Below are positions 26,609 to 34,165 of a stretch of 64,000 nucleotides of DNA, one piece after another (within the stretch, counting starts at the first letter, position 1; the number at the start of each line of letters is the position of its first letter). Under the pieces are notes generated by a model. It saw nothing but the letters and a program-made list of their open reading frames with translations. It ran no database searches and was not told the origin of the DNA. The DNA comes from an uncultured Lachnospiraceae bacterium. Its GTDB lineage: Bacteria > Bacillota > Clostridia > Lachnospirales > Lachnospiraceae. Made by a program: the position numbers and the translations under genes. The stretch is taken from positions 187,851 through 251,850 of the forward strand of contig CADAOF010000001.1 in assembly GCA_902789555.1 (NCBI GenBank), written 5' to 3'.

Positions 26609-27430
26609 ATGAAACGCTTTTATCTCCACAGCAATCCCTCGCGGGATGAGGGCTTCGCACTGCGGGCGCTTGTCGAAAGACATCTGACCGAAAAGGGCGC
26701 CGTGTGCCGCCGCTCCGACGAATACGACCGTCCGCCGGCCGATACCGAGTGCGTGATCGTTCTCGGCGGCGACGGCACGCTTCTCCGCACGGTCCGGCGC
26801 TTCAACGACATGGATCTCAAATACATCGGCATCAATACCGGCCATATCGGCTACCTTGCCGCCGGTGACAGGGACATGATCCCTCTGATCTGCGACAGCC
26901 TCCTGAACGACGATTACGTCGTGGAGACCCGGATGGAGATCTATGCCCGCGTCATCCGCGACGGACGTTCGGTCGCGCGCCACCGCGCGTTAAACGAGAT
27001 CGTCATCGGCCGCAGCTACTCCGGCAAGATCGTTGACCTGAATGTCCACCTGAACGGCAGCCTCTTGACCAGTTACCGCTCCGACGGTCTGATCGTCTCG
27101 ACCCCTACCGGCTCGACAGCCTACAGCTTTTCCGCCGGCGGCCCGATCGTGGAGCCGACGGCAAGGCTTTTCGTGATGACGCCGCTCGCGTCCCACTCCC
27201 TGAACAACCGCAGCATCATCCTTTCCCCCGAGGATAAGCTCGCGGTCGAGATCGTCGGAAGGCCCGGCAGTTCGCATAACGACTACCAGGTCTCGTTCGA
27301 CGGAGACAAGAAAGTTCCGCTGCAGCCCGGAGACCGCGTCAACATCGCGGAAGCAAACTGCAGCGTTGCCCTGATCAAACTGAAAGAACGCAGTTTCGTA
27401 GAAACGCTGCGGAGCAAGATCACGATCTGA
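26609..27430 (+). CDS. nadK: NAD kinase
   Basis: 273 aa, preceded by GAGGTAACAGGG. It phosphorylates NAD+ to NADP+. The catalytic motif is VLGGDGTLLR (about 50-59), and the second motif is STPTGSTAYSFSAGGP (about 166-181) with the conserved GINTGHIGYL in between. Length and order after tlyA match Clostridia. The argR gene usually found between nadK and recN in this cluster is absent; the gap to recN is only 15 bp. Confidence 0.97.
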   Translation: MKRFYLHSNPSRDEGFALRALVERHLTEKGAVCRRSDEYDRPPADTECVIVLGGDGTLLRTVRRFNDMDLKYIGINTGHIGYLAAGDRDMIPLICDSLLNDDYVVETRMEIYARVIRDGRSVARHRALNEIVIGRSYSGKIVDLNVHLNGSLLTSYRSDGLIVSTPTGSTAYSFSAGGPIVEPTARLFVMTPLASHSLNNRSIILSPEDKLAVEIVGRPGSSHNDYQVSFDGDKKVPLQPGDRVNIAEANCSVALIKLKERSFVETLRSKITI

Positions 27431-27445
27431 TAAGAAAGGATCAAT

Positions 27446-29098
27446 ATGCTTCGTCACCTGCATGTCAAGAACTTTGCCCTGATTGATGACGCCGCCGTGG
27501 AATTCGGACCCGGTCTGAACGTGCTGACCGGTGAGACCGGCGCCGGCAAATCGATCCTCATTGACGCGCTCGGCGCAGCGCTCGGGCAGCGCGCCGGCAG
27601 CGAAGTCATCCGCAGGGGCGCCGAAAATGCCTATGTCGAACTGGTTTTCTCAGCCGAAGACGTATCCCCCGAAAAACTGGCGGAACTGGAAGCTGAACCG
27701 GAGGACGGGATGTTCATTGTTTCCCGGCGCATCTGGCCCGGCCGCAACACCTTCCGCATCAACGACGAGACCGTGACGGCCGGACGCGTCCGCGCCCTGA
27801 CCGAATGCCTTCTGGACATCCACGGCCAGCACGAGCACCAGTCCCTGCTGAAAGTGTCAAAACAGCTGGAGATTCTCGATGCTTTTGCGGGACCGGAGGC
27901 GGAAAGCCTGAAATCCCGCTGCGCGGAAGCGTATCACGCCTGGAAAAAAGCCGAAGAGAAGCTGTCTTCCTTTACGCTGAGTGAGGAGGAGAGGATCCGC
28001 CGCCTCGATTTCCTGGAATATGAGATCAGTGAGATCGAAGGTGCATCGGTAAAGCCCGGCGAAAAGGACCGTCTGAGTGATGAATTCAAGCGGCTCAGCC
28101 ACGGCGAAAAGATCGAGCGTGCCGTCGGGACCGCGCTAACGGAGCTCTCGGAGACGGCTTCCGAGGCTGTCGGGCGCGCTGCGCGGCAGCTTTCGTCCGT
28201 TCTTTCCTATGACGGAGCGCTGCAGCCGCTGGCCGAGGAACTTGCGTCCGTCGACGATCTCATGCGTTCCTTCTCGATGGATGCCGAAGCGTATCTGCGG
28301 GAAAACAGCTGCGACGCGGCGTATCTTGCCGAGGTGGGTAACCGTCTGGATGAGATCCACCGCCTGGAAAACAAATACGGGGATCTTTCGAACCGCGGGG
28401 AGGAGATCCTTGCGAAACGTGCCGCAGAACGGCAGGAACTGATCTCATACGAGGAATTGCGCACGGAAGCCCTGAAAGCCCGGGAAACGGCGTTTAACGC
28501 GCTTACAGAGGCATGTTCCGCGCTCAGATCACTGCGCATAAATACCGTTCCGCTGCTGGAAGAAGCCGTTGTCAGAGCACTGAACGAGTTGAACTTCCTG
28601 TCCGTCGTTTTCACAATAGCTCTGTCGGAAACAGCTGAACCTTCCGTGAATGGTGCCGACCGTGCCGAATACCTGATCTCGCTCAATCCCGGCTCCGATC
28701 CTGCGCCTTTAGCAAAAGTCGCAAGCGGCGGCGAACTCAGCCGCATCATGCTGGCCATCAAGACCATCCTGGCCGACCGCGACGAGATCCCGTCCGTCAT
28801 TTTTGACGAGATCGACAGCGGGATCAGCGGCCGCACGGCGCAGATGGTCGGCCGGAAACTGAAGGAGATCAGCCGTTACCGCCAAGTCCTTCTGATCACG
28901 CATCTGCCGCAGATCGCCGCGCTCGCGGACGAACATTTCGGCATCGAAAAACAGACGGACGGTGTTACGACACATACCCTTGTCCGCCGTCTGAACGAAG
29001 AGGAGTCGGTGCGTGAACTTGCACGTCTGCTCGGCGGCGACAGGATCAGCGAAAGCGTCCTGGAGACGGCAAAAGAGATGAAAAACGCCGCGAAATAG
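27446..29098 (+). CDS. recN: DNA repair protein RecN
   Basis: 550 aa, preceded by GAAAGGATC. It is an SMC-like ATPase active in double-strand break repair. The N-terminal Walker A is TGETGAGKSILIDALGAALG (about 30-49). The middle is coiled coil, and the C-terminal half holds VASGGELSRIMLAIK (signature) and VIFDEIDSGISG (Walker B). The length is normal. No LexA box was seen directly upstream, so it probably depends on the operon promoter. It ends at a bidirectional terminator facing lexA. Confidence 0.97.
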   Translation: MLRHLHVKNFALIDDAAVEFGPGLNVLTGETGAGKSILIDALGAALGQRAGSEVIRRGAENAYVELVFSAEDVSPEKLAELEAEPEDGMFIVSRRIWPGRNTFRINDETVTAGRVRALTECLLDIHGQHEHQSLLKVSKQLEILDAFAGPEAESLKSRCAEAYHAWKKAEEKLSSFTLSEEERIRRLDFLEYEISEIEGASVKPGEKDRLSDEFKRLSHGEKIERAVGTALTELSETASEAVGRAARQLSSVLSYDGALQPLAEELASVDDLMRSFSMDAEAYLRENSCDAAYLAEVGNRLDEIHRLENKYGDLSNRGEEILAKRAAERQELISYEELRTEALKARETAFNALTEACSALRSLRINTVPLLEEAVVRALNELNFLSVVFTIALSETAEPSVNGADRAEYLISLNPGSDPAPLAKVASGGELSRIMLAIKTILADRDEIPSVIFDEIDSGISGRTAQMVGRKLKEISRYRQVLLITHLPQIAALADEHFGIEKQTDGVTTHTLVRRLNEEESVRELARLLGGDRISESVLETAKEMKNAAK

Positions 29099-29128
29099 GC
29101 AGTTATCCACATTCTGCAGCCGGACAGA

Positions 29129-29174
29129 TACGAAAAAAGAGCATGTTTCCCGTCGGAACATGCTCTTTTCGTAT
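29129..29174. terminator. bidirectional terminator between recN and lexA
   Basis: TACGAAAAAAGAGCATGTT is mirrored by AACATGCTCTTTTCGTA around a short CC-CGTC-GG loop, giving T-runs on either strand between two convergent genes. Confidence 0.9.
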
Positions 29175-29227
29175 GTGGAAAACTTTTCAGTACTCTGTCA
29201 TAGGTCCCGGAACTCTGGAAAACCGTT

Positions 29228-29854
29228 TCAACGGAAAGTGCGGATCAGGGCGATGACCTTGCCGAGAATGACACAGTCAGGAACGATGATGGGTTCCATT
29301 GCGTCGTTTTCCGGCTGAAGGCGAATATGACCGTTTTCCTTATAAAAGCGCTTGACGGTCGCGGAATCGTCGATCAGGGCGACGACAATCTCGCCGTTAG
29401 ACGCTTCGGACTGTTCCCGGACAAGGATGCGGTCGCCGTCAAGAATGCCGGCACCTATCATGCTTTCACCATGCACTTCCAGCATGAAGACGCTGTCGGC
29501 GCCGGAAGGCAGTTCGGAAGCAGGATAGGGATAGTAACTTTCAATGTTCTGCTCGGCAAGGATGGGTTCGCCGGCGGCAACGCGTCCGACCAGCGGCACG
29601 GAATACATTTCCTGGCGGCCGACGCCGTAAAAATCGTCATCGGCGATCTCGATTGTACGAGGTTTCGTAGGGTCGCGGCGGATGAAGCCCATTTTCTCCA
29701 GGGTCTCCAGATGCGCGTGGACGGAAGAAGTGGAGCGCAGGCCTACTGCATTGCAGATCTCACGCACTGCAGGCGGATAGCCCTTTTTCAGGATCTCATC
29801 TTTAATATAATTCAGGATCTCTTCCTGCTTGTCCGAAAGTCCGTTTCTCTTCAT
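29228..29854 (-). CDS. lexA: SOS repressor LexA
   Basis: 208 aa. The N-terminal winged helix (1-70) begins MKRNGLSDKQEEILNYI and includes REICNAVGLRSTSSVHAHL. The self-cleavage site is Ala94-Gly95 (GRVAAGEP), and the protease dyad is Ser131 (HGESMIG) and Lys168 (ATVKRFY). RecA filaments trigger its self-cleavage. It is preceded by AGGGGG and transcribed from a promoter whose -35 overlaps a LexA box, so it is autoregulated. It is divergent from the yneA-like gene, the arrangement known from Bacillus. Confidence 0.98.
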   Translation of the reverse strand: MKRNGLSDKQEEILNYIKDEILKKGYPPAVREICNAVGLRSTSSVHAHLETLEKMGFIRRDPTKPRTIEIADDDFYGVGRQEMYSVPLVGRVAAGEPILAEQNIESYYPYPASELPSGADSVFMLEVHGESMIGAGILDGDRILVREQSEASNGEIVVALIDDSATVKRFYKENGHIRLQPENDAMEPIIVPDCVILGKVIALIRTFR

Positions 29855-29910
29855 GCCTATTCCCCCTTTTGCCGGTGCCGCCTTGCCTTCGGCGGTCTGC
29901 CGACAGATTC

Positions 29911-29939
29911 ATTGTAGCACGGGCTGTCAGAAATGTCAA
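29911..29939 (-). promoter_or_regulatory. promoter of lexA
   Basis: On the minus strand TTGACA and TACAAT are separated by 17 bp. Confidence 0.88.
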
Positions 29940-29950
29940 ACATATGTTCT
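29937..29950. promoter_or_regulatory. LexA box 1 (lexA operator)
   Basis: CAAACATATGTTCT, close to the Gram-positive SOS consensus CGAAC-N4-GTTCG. It overlaps the -35 of the lexA promoter, fitting autorepression. Confidence 0.85.
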
Positions 29951-29964
29951 CGAAAATTTGTTCG
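29951..29964. promoter_or_regulatory. LexA box 2
   Basis: CGAAAATTTGTTCG abuts box 1 and keeps the outer CGAA...TTCG bases. It is a likely weaker second site for cooperative binding. Confidence 0.7.
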
Positions 29965-29983
29965 ATTTTCTTCAGGAAAAGTA

Positions 29984-30012
29984 TTGACAAACATATGTTC
30001 GGGTGTTATATT
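29984..30012 (+). promoter_or_regulatory. promoter of the yneA-like gene with LexA box 3 in its spacer
   Basis: TTGACA and TATATT are separated by 17 bp. LexA box CAAACATATGTTCG (29988-30001) starts in the -35 and fills most of the spacer, so LexA should block RNA polymerase directly. Confidence 0.9.
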
Positions 30013-30092
30013 GATGATGCAATCGAACAGACGTTCCCTTTCGGCCCGGCAGACTGCCGCGGGACCGCGGAACGGTTCAGGAGGAGGGTAAG

Positions 30093-30425
30093 ATGAGCCG
30101 AACTTCAAGAAACAGAATGACCGAACGCCAGATGACCGTGATGTTCATCACGCTTGCCGTCCTTGTCGTGATCGCCGTGATCTTCATTTCCGGACGCCGC
30201 GTAGTGGCCGACACGCCGCAGGCAGCCCCGTACTACCGCAGCATCAGGGTCGAGAAAGGCGACAGTCTCTGGTCCATCGCCGAAACGTACGCGCCTGCCG
30301 CGGACAACAGAAGCCTTTCCGCTTACGTGGAAGATCTCCGCAGCATCAATTCGCTTCGCCGCGATGCGCCGCTCCAGGTCGGCCAGTCCCTGCTGGTCGT
30401 ATACTACGCGGATGCAGCCGACTGA
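30093..30425 (+). CDS. yneA: YneA-like SOS cell-division suppressor (LysM protein)
   Basis: 110 aa, preceded by AGGAGGAGGG. A short basic N-terminus is followed by a transmembrane helix (about 14-33) and a LysM domain (about 49-105) beginning RSIRVEKGDSLWSIAETYAP and ending LQVGQSLLVVYY. Size, topology, divergence from lexA and a LexA-blocked promoter all match YneA of Bacillus and its relatives. Those are induced on DNA damage and delay septation until repair. The C-terminal ADAAD is a candidate degradation tail. Sequence identity to YneA outside LysM cannot be judged here. Confidence 0.82.
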   Translation: MSRTSRNRMTERQMTVMFITLAVLVVIAVIFISGRRVVADTPQAAPYYRSIRVEKGDSLWSIAETYAPAADNRSLSAYVEDLRSINSLRRDAPLQVGQSLLVVYYADAAD

Positions 30426-30473
30426 TCCGCCTGACGCAGGGGAATGTTCACCCCCACGCATTTCCCTGTTTCA

Positions 30474-30488
30474 CCCGCATCATGCGGG
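30474..30488 (+). other. small perfect hairpin before the yneA terminator
   Basis: CCCGCAT and ATGCGGG form a near loop-less palindrome between the yneA-like stop and the terminator. Confidence 0.4.
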
Positions 30489-30502
30489 CCATATAAGGAT
30501 CA

Positions 30503-30527
30503 GGACCCGGAAACGGGTCCTTTTTTA
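30503..30527 (+). terminator. rho-independent terminator of the yneA-like gene
   Basis: GGACCCG pairs with CGGGTCC around a GAAA tetraloop and is followed by TTTTTT. It ends just before the convergent recombinase stop. Confidence 0.95.
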
Positions 30528-30531
30528 TTCC

Positions 30532-31662
30532 TTATTCATCTTTGCCGGCAGTCGTTTCATTCACCGGAGCTTCTTCAGCCTTGCCGGCCTCCGTTTCCTT
30601 TTCCGGCAGTTTTTCCCGCAGTTTCACCGCATTTCGTTGTGAACGAAGCATGTAATCGTTCGTCGCCGCGTAGTGTTTCTTCGTCGTGTTGACATCGGAG
30701 TGCCCCAGGACGCTCGCCACCAGGTAGATATCATTCGTTTCCTGGTACAGGCTGGTACCGTAAGTACTGCGGAGCTTGTGCGGCGTAATCTTTTTCAGCG
30801 TCGTGACGGTCATCGCATATTTTTTGACAAGGTTTTCCACCGAGCGCACGTTGATCCGGCGCATCTGCAGCGACAGGAAGAAAGCGTCTTCATGGCCGGC
30901 GCGCGGCACGAGGGTTTTCCGCTCGTCATAATAGACCTCCAGCACATCGGCTACTTCGTCGCTGAAATAGACGATGGCTTCCTTTCCGCCTTTCCGGTGC
31001 ACGTGCACGCCCATGTTCTGGAAATCCACGTCCTTGATGTCGAGACCGACACATTCCGACACACGGATGCCTGTTCCGAGCAGAAGAGAGAGCATGGCAA
31101 GATCGCGGTTTTTGGTTTTTTCATGGAAGGCCTGCTGCTTTTCCGTCAGTTTTTCGCCGCTTTCCACCTGGTCCAGCAGTTCCGCGACTTCATCGATATC
31201 CAGACGAATGATCTCTTTTTGCGGGATCTTCGGCAGCGGAATGCGCGCCGCAGGGTTTGCATCGACCATTTCCTTCTGATAAAAGTAGTTGTACATGGTC
31301 TTGATCGCGCTGATCTTGCGCATCAGGCCGCGGGCGTGGTTGATGTGTTCCTCGCCGTCCTCGGAGGTATAATATTTCAGATAGTCCATGTAAGCTTCAA
31401 GATCGATCGGCTTAACGTTCTCGAGAGAAGAGACCTCCAGACTCCGCACGTCCTTTCCCTTGAAGAATGGATGATTCTCCGCCAGATAATCGAAAAATAC
31501 GCGCAGATCGTAGGCATAGGCAATGCGCGTGCGGCTGGACGTGTTCGGTTCAATGCCGCGGAAAAAATAGAACAAAAACTGCGGAAGAGTGGCTTCCAGT
31601 TCCCGAAGCTTCTTCGTGTTGCGGATGTCTATCTGTTCGTGATAAGGCCTGCTGACCGCCAT
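30532..31662 (-). CDS. tyrosine recombinase (XerC/D-like)
   Basis: 376 aa, preceded by AAGGAGG. The N-terminal SAM-like domain is at about 20-135 and the catalytic domain at about 150-340. Active-site residues can be placed: Arg200 (GTGIRVSE), a Lys at 224-227 (HRKGGK), His295 and Arg298 (TPHKLRST), His321 (LGHSDVNTT) and Tyr331 (KHYAAT). The last 30 residues are a Lys/Glu/Ala-rich tail. It is convergent with the yneA-like gene. There are no phage genes or obvious att sites, so it looks like a resident chromosomal recombinase; whether it acts at dif is not shown. Confidence 0.9.
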   Translation of the reverse strand: MAVSRPYHEQIDIRNTKKLRELEATLPQFLFYFFRGIEPNTSSRTRIAYAYDLRVFFDYLAENHPFFKGKDVRSLEVSSLENVKPIDLEAYMDYLKYYTSEDGEEHINHARGLMRKISAIKTMYNYFYQKEMVDANPAARIPLPKIPQKEIIRLDIDEVAELLDQVESGEKLTEKQQAFHEKTKNRDLAMLSLLLGTGIRVSECVGLDIKDVDFQNMGVHVHRKGGKEAIVYFSDEVADVLEVYYDERKTLVPRAGHEDAFFLSLQMRRINVRSVENLVKKYAMTVTTLKKITPHKLRSTYGTSLYQETNDIYLVASVLGHSDVNTTKKHYAATNDYMLRSQRNAVKLREKLPEKETEAGKAEEAPVNETTAGKDE

Positions 31663-31731
31663 TTACAGCCTCCTTAATGCATATTCAGCTTGCAACAATA
31701 TGATTTCGACTTGTTTTTACGCAAAACCGAC

Positions 31732-31765
31732 ATTATATACAAACGTTTATGGGACCAACTATTCG
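31732..31765 (-). promoter_or_regulatory. possible promoter of the recombinase gene
   Basis: TATAAT is present on the minus strand at 31732-31737, about 70 bp before the start. The -35 is poor (AGTTGG at 17 bp) and would overlap a CAACT-type repeat. Confidence 0.4.
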
Positions 31766-31770
31766 CGAAA
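31755..31770 (+). repeat. CAACT-type repeat, copy a
   Basis: CCAACTATTCGCGAAA, between the recombinase gene and the ttcA-like gene; related to the copies at 32621-32715. Confidence 0.6.
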
Positions 31771-31776
31771 TTCAGG

Positions 31777-32535
31777 TCATTCCGAAATATTCCGATTATT
31801 CTGACAATTTCGTTTTTCCGGCCATCCGGGAAGATCTGCCCGCAGGATCGCCGCGTGCATCCGGTCCCTGGCACCCGGGTTTTCCTTCGTGATTTCACCG
31901 ATCAGCTGCTTAACGTATTCCCGCCTGGTAAAACCGTCTGCCGGGCATGGATTCTTAAAGACCGGCAGCCTGTTTGCCGCGGCATAACCTTTGATGTCAG
32001 ACTCGTCAACGTAGATCAGCGGACGGATCACGGTCAGATCCATACGGTCCAGATACAGGACAGGCGAAAAGCAGTAAATGCGGCTTTCATAGATCAGGCT
32101 GAGCATGAGCGTTTCGACCATGTCATTCTTATGATGGCCGTAGGCCACCTTATTGCAGCCAAGTTCCTTGGCGGCCGTATTGAAGGCCCCTTTGCGGAGC
32201 TTCGCGCAGAGAGAACAGGGATTCTTTTCCTTACGGTCCTCAAAGACGATCTCAGCGATCTGGGACGGGACGACGGTATAGGGAACGTCCAGATCCTCGC
32301 AGAGCCTGCGGATCGGCAGCAGTCCCTCGGCCGCTTCCGGGAAACCCATGTCGACGGTGATCGCCTGAAGAGAAAACTTCTTTGGATAAAAACGCCTGAT
32401 ACCCGCAAGCGCCGTAAGCAGCGTCAGCGAATCCTTGCCGCCGGAAACACCGACAGCAACAGTATCGCCTTCATTGATCATGCCGTAATCATCAATTGCC
32501 TTACGGCTTAAACTCATTAAGCGCTGAAGATCCAT
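31777..32535 (-). CDS. TtcA/TilS-family PP-loop ATPase (tRNA 2-thiolation type)
   Basis: 252 aa. The PP-loop is VSGGKDSL (about 30-37). A CxxC (NPCSLC, about 108) plus a later Cys in KNPCPAD (about 198) fit the TtcA group, where three Cys hold an Fe-S cluster for 2-thiolation of cytidine 32 in tRNA. KVAYGHHKNDMVETLMLSL is also characteristic. It is not TilS, which lacks this Cys set and has extra C-terminal domains. It stands alone and is flanked on both sides by CAACT-type repeats; no clear terminator was found. Confidence 0.85.
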   Translation of the reverse strand: MDLQRLMSLSRKAIDDYGMINEGDTVAVGVSGGKDSLTLLTALAGIRRFYPKKFSLQAITVDMGFPEAAEGLLPIRRLCEDLDVPYTVVPSQIAEIVFEDRKEKNPCSLCAKLRKGAFNTAAKELGCNKVAYGHHKNDMVETLMLSLIYESRIYCFSPVLYLDRMDLTVIRPLIYVDESDIKGYAAANRLPVFKNPCPADGFTRREYVKQLIGEITKENPGARDRMHAAILRADLPGWPEKRNCQNNRNISE

Positions 32536-32620
32536 AAAACACCTCTGAATAATAACAACAAAAACAGAAAACGATACCTTCGTATCAAACTGCAGTTTTC
32601 AGGGTTATGCTTAACCGTCC

Positions 32621-32715
32621 CAACTTTAACGAAACAGTTGCGGCTGGAAACCCCGATTTTGCCTTATTTTACCCTGCAACTTTTCGTTAAAGTTGACTTT
32701 TGCGAATAGTTGCCT
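32621..32715. repeat. CAACT-type repeats, copies b, c and d
   Basis: In the 354-nt gene-free stretch 32536-32889 there are three copies. Copy b at 32621-32641 has outer dyad CAACT...AGTTG. Copy c at 32676-32695 has dyad CAACTTT-TCGTT-AAAGTTG. Copy d is on the minus strand at about 32699-32714 (GCAACTATTCGCAAAA). Copies b and c face each other across 34 bp. The shared core is CAACTnTTCGnnAAA. They lie upstream of both the ttcA-like gene and the divergent secreted-protein gene and could be operators or parts of a mobile repeat. Confidence 0.65.
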
Positions 32716-32757
32716 GTAAATAAATTACCGCTCTCATTCTTTCCTGTCAAGCGTTTT

Positions 32758-32786
32758 TTGACATTATCTCCGGAATTTGCTATATT
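32758..32786 (+). promoter_or_regulatory. promoter of the anchored Ser/Thr/Glu-rich protein gene
   Basis: TTGACA and TATATT are separated by 17 bp, giving a leader of about 97 nt. This excludes in-frame start codons upstream of about 32793. Confidence 0.88.
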
Positions 32787-32889
32787 TTTTTCGGGATATT
32801 CAGAGACAAATCATGAATGCACTCTCACGAATGACATTGCAATTTCAGCAGATTCATCTGCAGTACGTGCCTTCAGGAAAGGAACTGCC

Positions 32890-33900
32890 GTGAAAAAGAA
32901 ATCCAAAAACATGAATGCAACAGTCATCGCGGCAGTTCTGCTGATCATCGTGATGATCGGTCTTGGCGTACGGCTGCTTCACCGCCTCTCTGAAAAGTCC
33001 GCTTATCCTTCATCGAATGATGCCCTCTCTTCCGGGGATACGGCTGTCAATACGGAAAACACGCCTGAAGCCGTGATCACCTCCGAAATGCCGACTTCTG
33101 CTGACATTCCTTCCGAAACCGAGTCTGTCATTTATCCGGCCGAATCGCTCCCGGATTACGAAGTCCATACTCTTCCGGTGACCTCCGTAGAAATCACCAC
33201 CGAAGAAGCGGAAACCGCTCCCTTGCCGCCGGAAACGACTGGTGCTTCCAATACCGCAGCATTTCCCGAGTCCGAAGAAGCCTCCGAAACCCCTGAACCG
33301 CTTGAATCGACTGCTGAACTGCTTCCTGCCGAGTTCTCAACTGAATTTTCTGAAAATTCCGACAATTTACGATTCATCGGAACCTGGCTCCTTGAATATG
33401 ATCTTGCCCCGGCCCAGGAAGCTGCCCTTAAGGCCCGTTATTCGCTTCCGCGCCTGCCCGAAAAAACCGTGATTTTGCGTCTTTCCGCCGTTCTTGCGGA
33501 TGACGGCACGCTCCGTGTCATCTACACGAGGGAGGACGCGGTTGCCTTCAAGACCGCTCTTTCGGACTGGTACGCCGAAGCCGCCGCGATCCATGCGGAA
33601 ACCGGAGCAAGCGGTATTCAGAAAACGGCATTTCTCTCCTGGGCTGCCTACCGTAAAGGTCTCTATGCTCTTCTCTCACCGGATACCGTGAATAATCTGA
33701 ACGCACACTGGCATGCGGAGGGAAACACGGTATTCATCACCGATGAAGGCGAAATACAGGCCGAGATCACTGCGGAATCCGATCCTGACGGCATTACAGT
33801 CACTGATTTCCGCGTCACGAATGACGATTTCCGGGATACGGTCACTCTGCTGCAGGAATCGCTCGGTTTCACTCCTCCTTTCCGTCTGACAAAACAATGA
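32890..33900 (+). CDS. anchored extracytoplasmic protein of unknown function
   Basis: 336 aa from GTG 32890, which has AAGGAA eight bases upstream; ATG 32911 is an alternative. A Lys-rich start is followed by one transmembrane helix (about 10-30, ATVIAAVLLIIVMIGLGV). Then comes a long Ser/Thr/Glu/Pro-rich stalk (about 40-155) and a C-terminal globular domain (about 160-336) with many Ala and Trp, and phrases such as RFIGTWLLEYDLAP. I infer a type II membrane protein with its domain outside. The family is not recognised. It is monocistronic. Confidence 0.72.
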   Translation: MKKKSKNMNATVIAAVLLIIVMIGLGVRLLHRLSEKSAYPSSNDALSSGDTAVNTENTPEAVITSEMPTSADIPSETESVIYPAESLPDYEVHTLPVTSVEITTEEAETAPLPPETTGASNTAAFPESEEASETPEPLESTAELLPAEFSTEFSENSDNLRFIGTWLLEYDLAPAQEAALKARYSLPRLPEKTVILRLSAVLADDGTLRVIYTREDAVAFKTALSDWYAEAAAIHAETGASGIQKTAFLSWAAYRKGLYALLSPDTVNNLNAHWHAEGNTVFITDEGEIQAEITAESDPDGITVTDFRVTNDDFRDTVTLLQESLGFTPPFRLTKQ

Positions 33901-33911
33901 TCCAACACACG

Positions 33912-33947
33912 AAAAAAGAGGTCCGGCAAATTGTCGGACCTCTTTTC
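33912..33947. terminator. bidirectional terminator
   Basis: AAAAGAGGTCCG is mirrored by CGGACCTCTTTT between two convergent genes, with A/T-runs outside on both strands. Confidence 0.92.
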
Positions 33948-33958
33948 ATCTGTTCTGC

Positions 33959-34147
33959 TCAGATCTGCTTATGCACGATCAGGTATTCGTCACCGAAGCG
34001 GTAGAACGGACAGCTTGCGGTGCGGCCGGTCAGAAAATTCGCGTAATCGTCCTCATCAAGATCCATCACGCAGGAATATTCGTCATATTCCTCGTCATAC
34101 TCGAAATACAGACAGGATTCGCAGCTGGTCTGCCCTTTCTTTTCCAC
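33959..34147 (-). CDS. small Cys-rich protein, DUF6472-like
   Basis: 62 aa, acidic. Four Cys occur as CESC (about 9-12), one at about 26 and one in SCPFYR (about 46), so a zinc or other metal site is likely. The form CESCLYFEYDEEYDEYSC, then a C-terminal YRFGDEYLIVHKQI, resembles a small conserved family of Clostridia (DUF6472). It lies 18 bp after guaB and is probably cotranscribed with it. The function is unknown. Confidence 0.75.
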   Translation of the reverse strand: MEKKGQTSCESCLYFEYDEEYDEYSCVMDLDEDDYANFLTGRTASCPFYRFGDEYLIVHKQI

Positions 34148-34165
34148 TTTCCGCCTCCGCAGCGC

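Noticed and set aside
30532-32535. Mobile element or genomic island around the recombinase
   Set aside because: No integrase-linked cargo, tRNA target, att duplication or compositional shift is visible; neighbours are core genes. The CAACT repeats are kept as a separate observation.
32710-32889. N-terminal extension of the anchored protein at 32890
   Set aside because: A consensus promoter at 32758-32786 lies inside it, so the region is not transcribed as coding.
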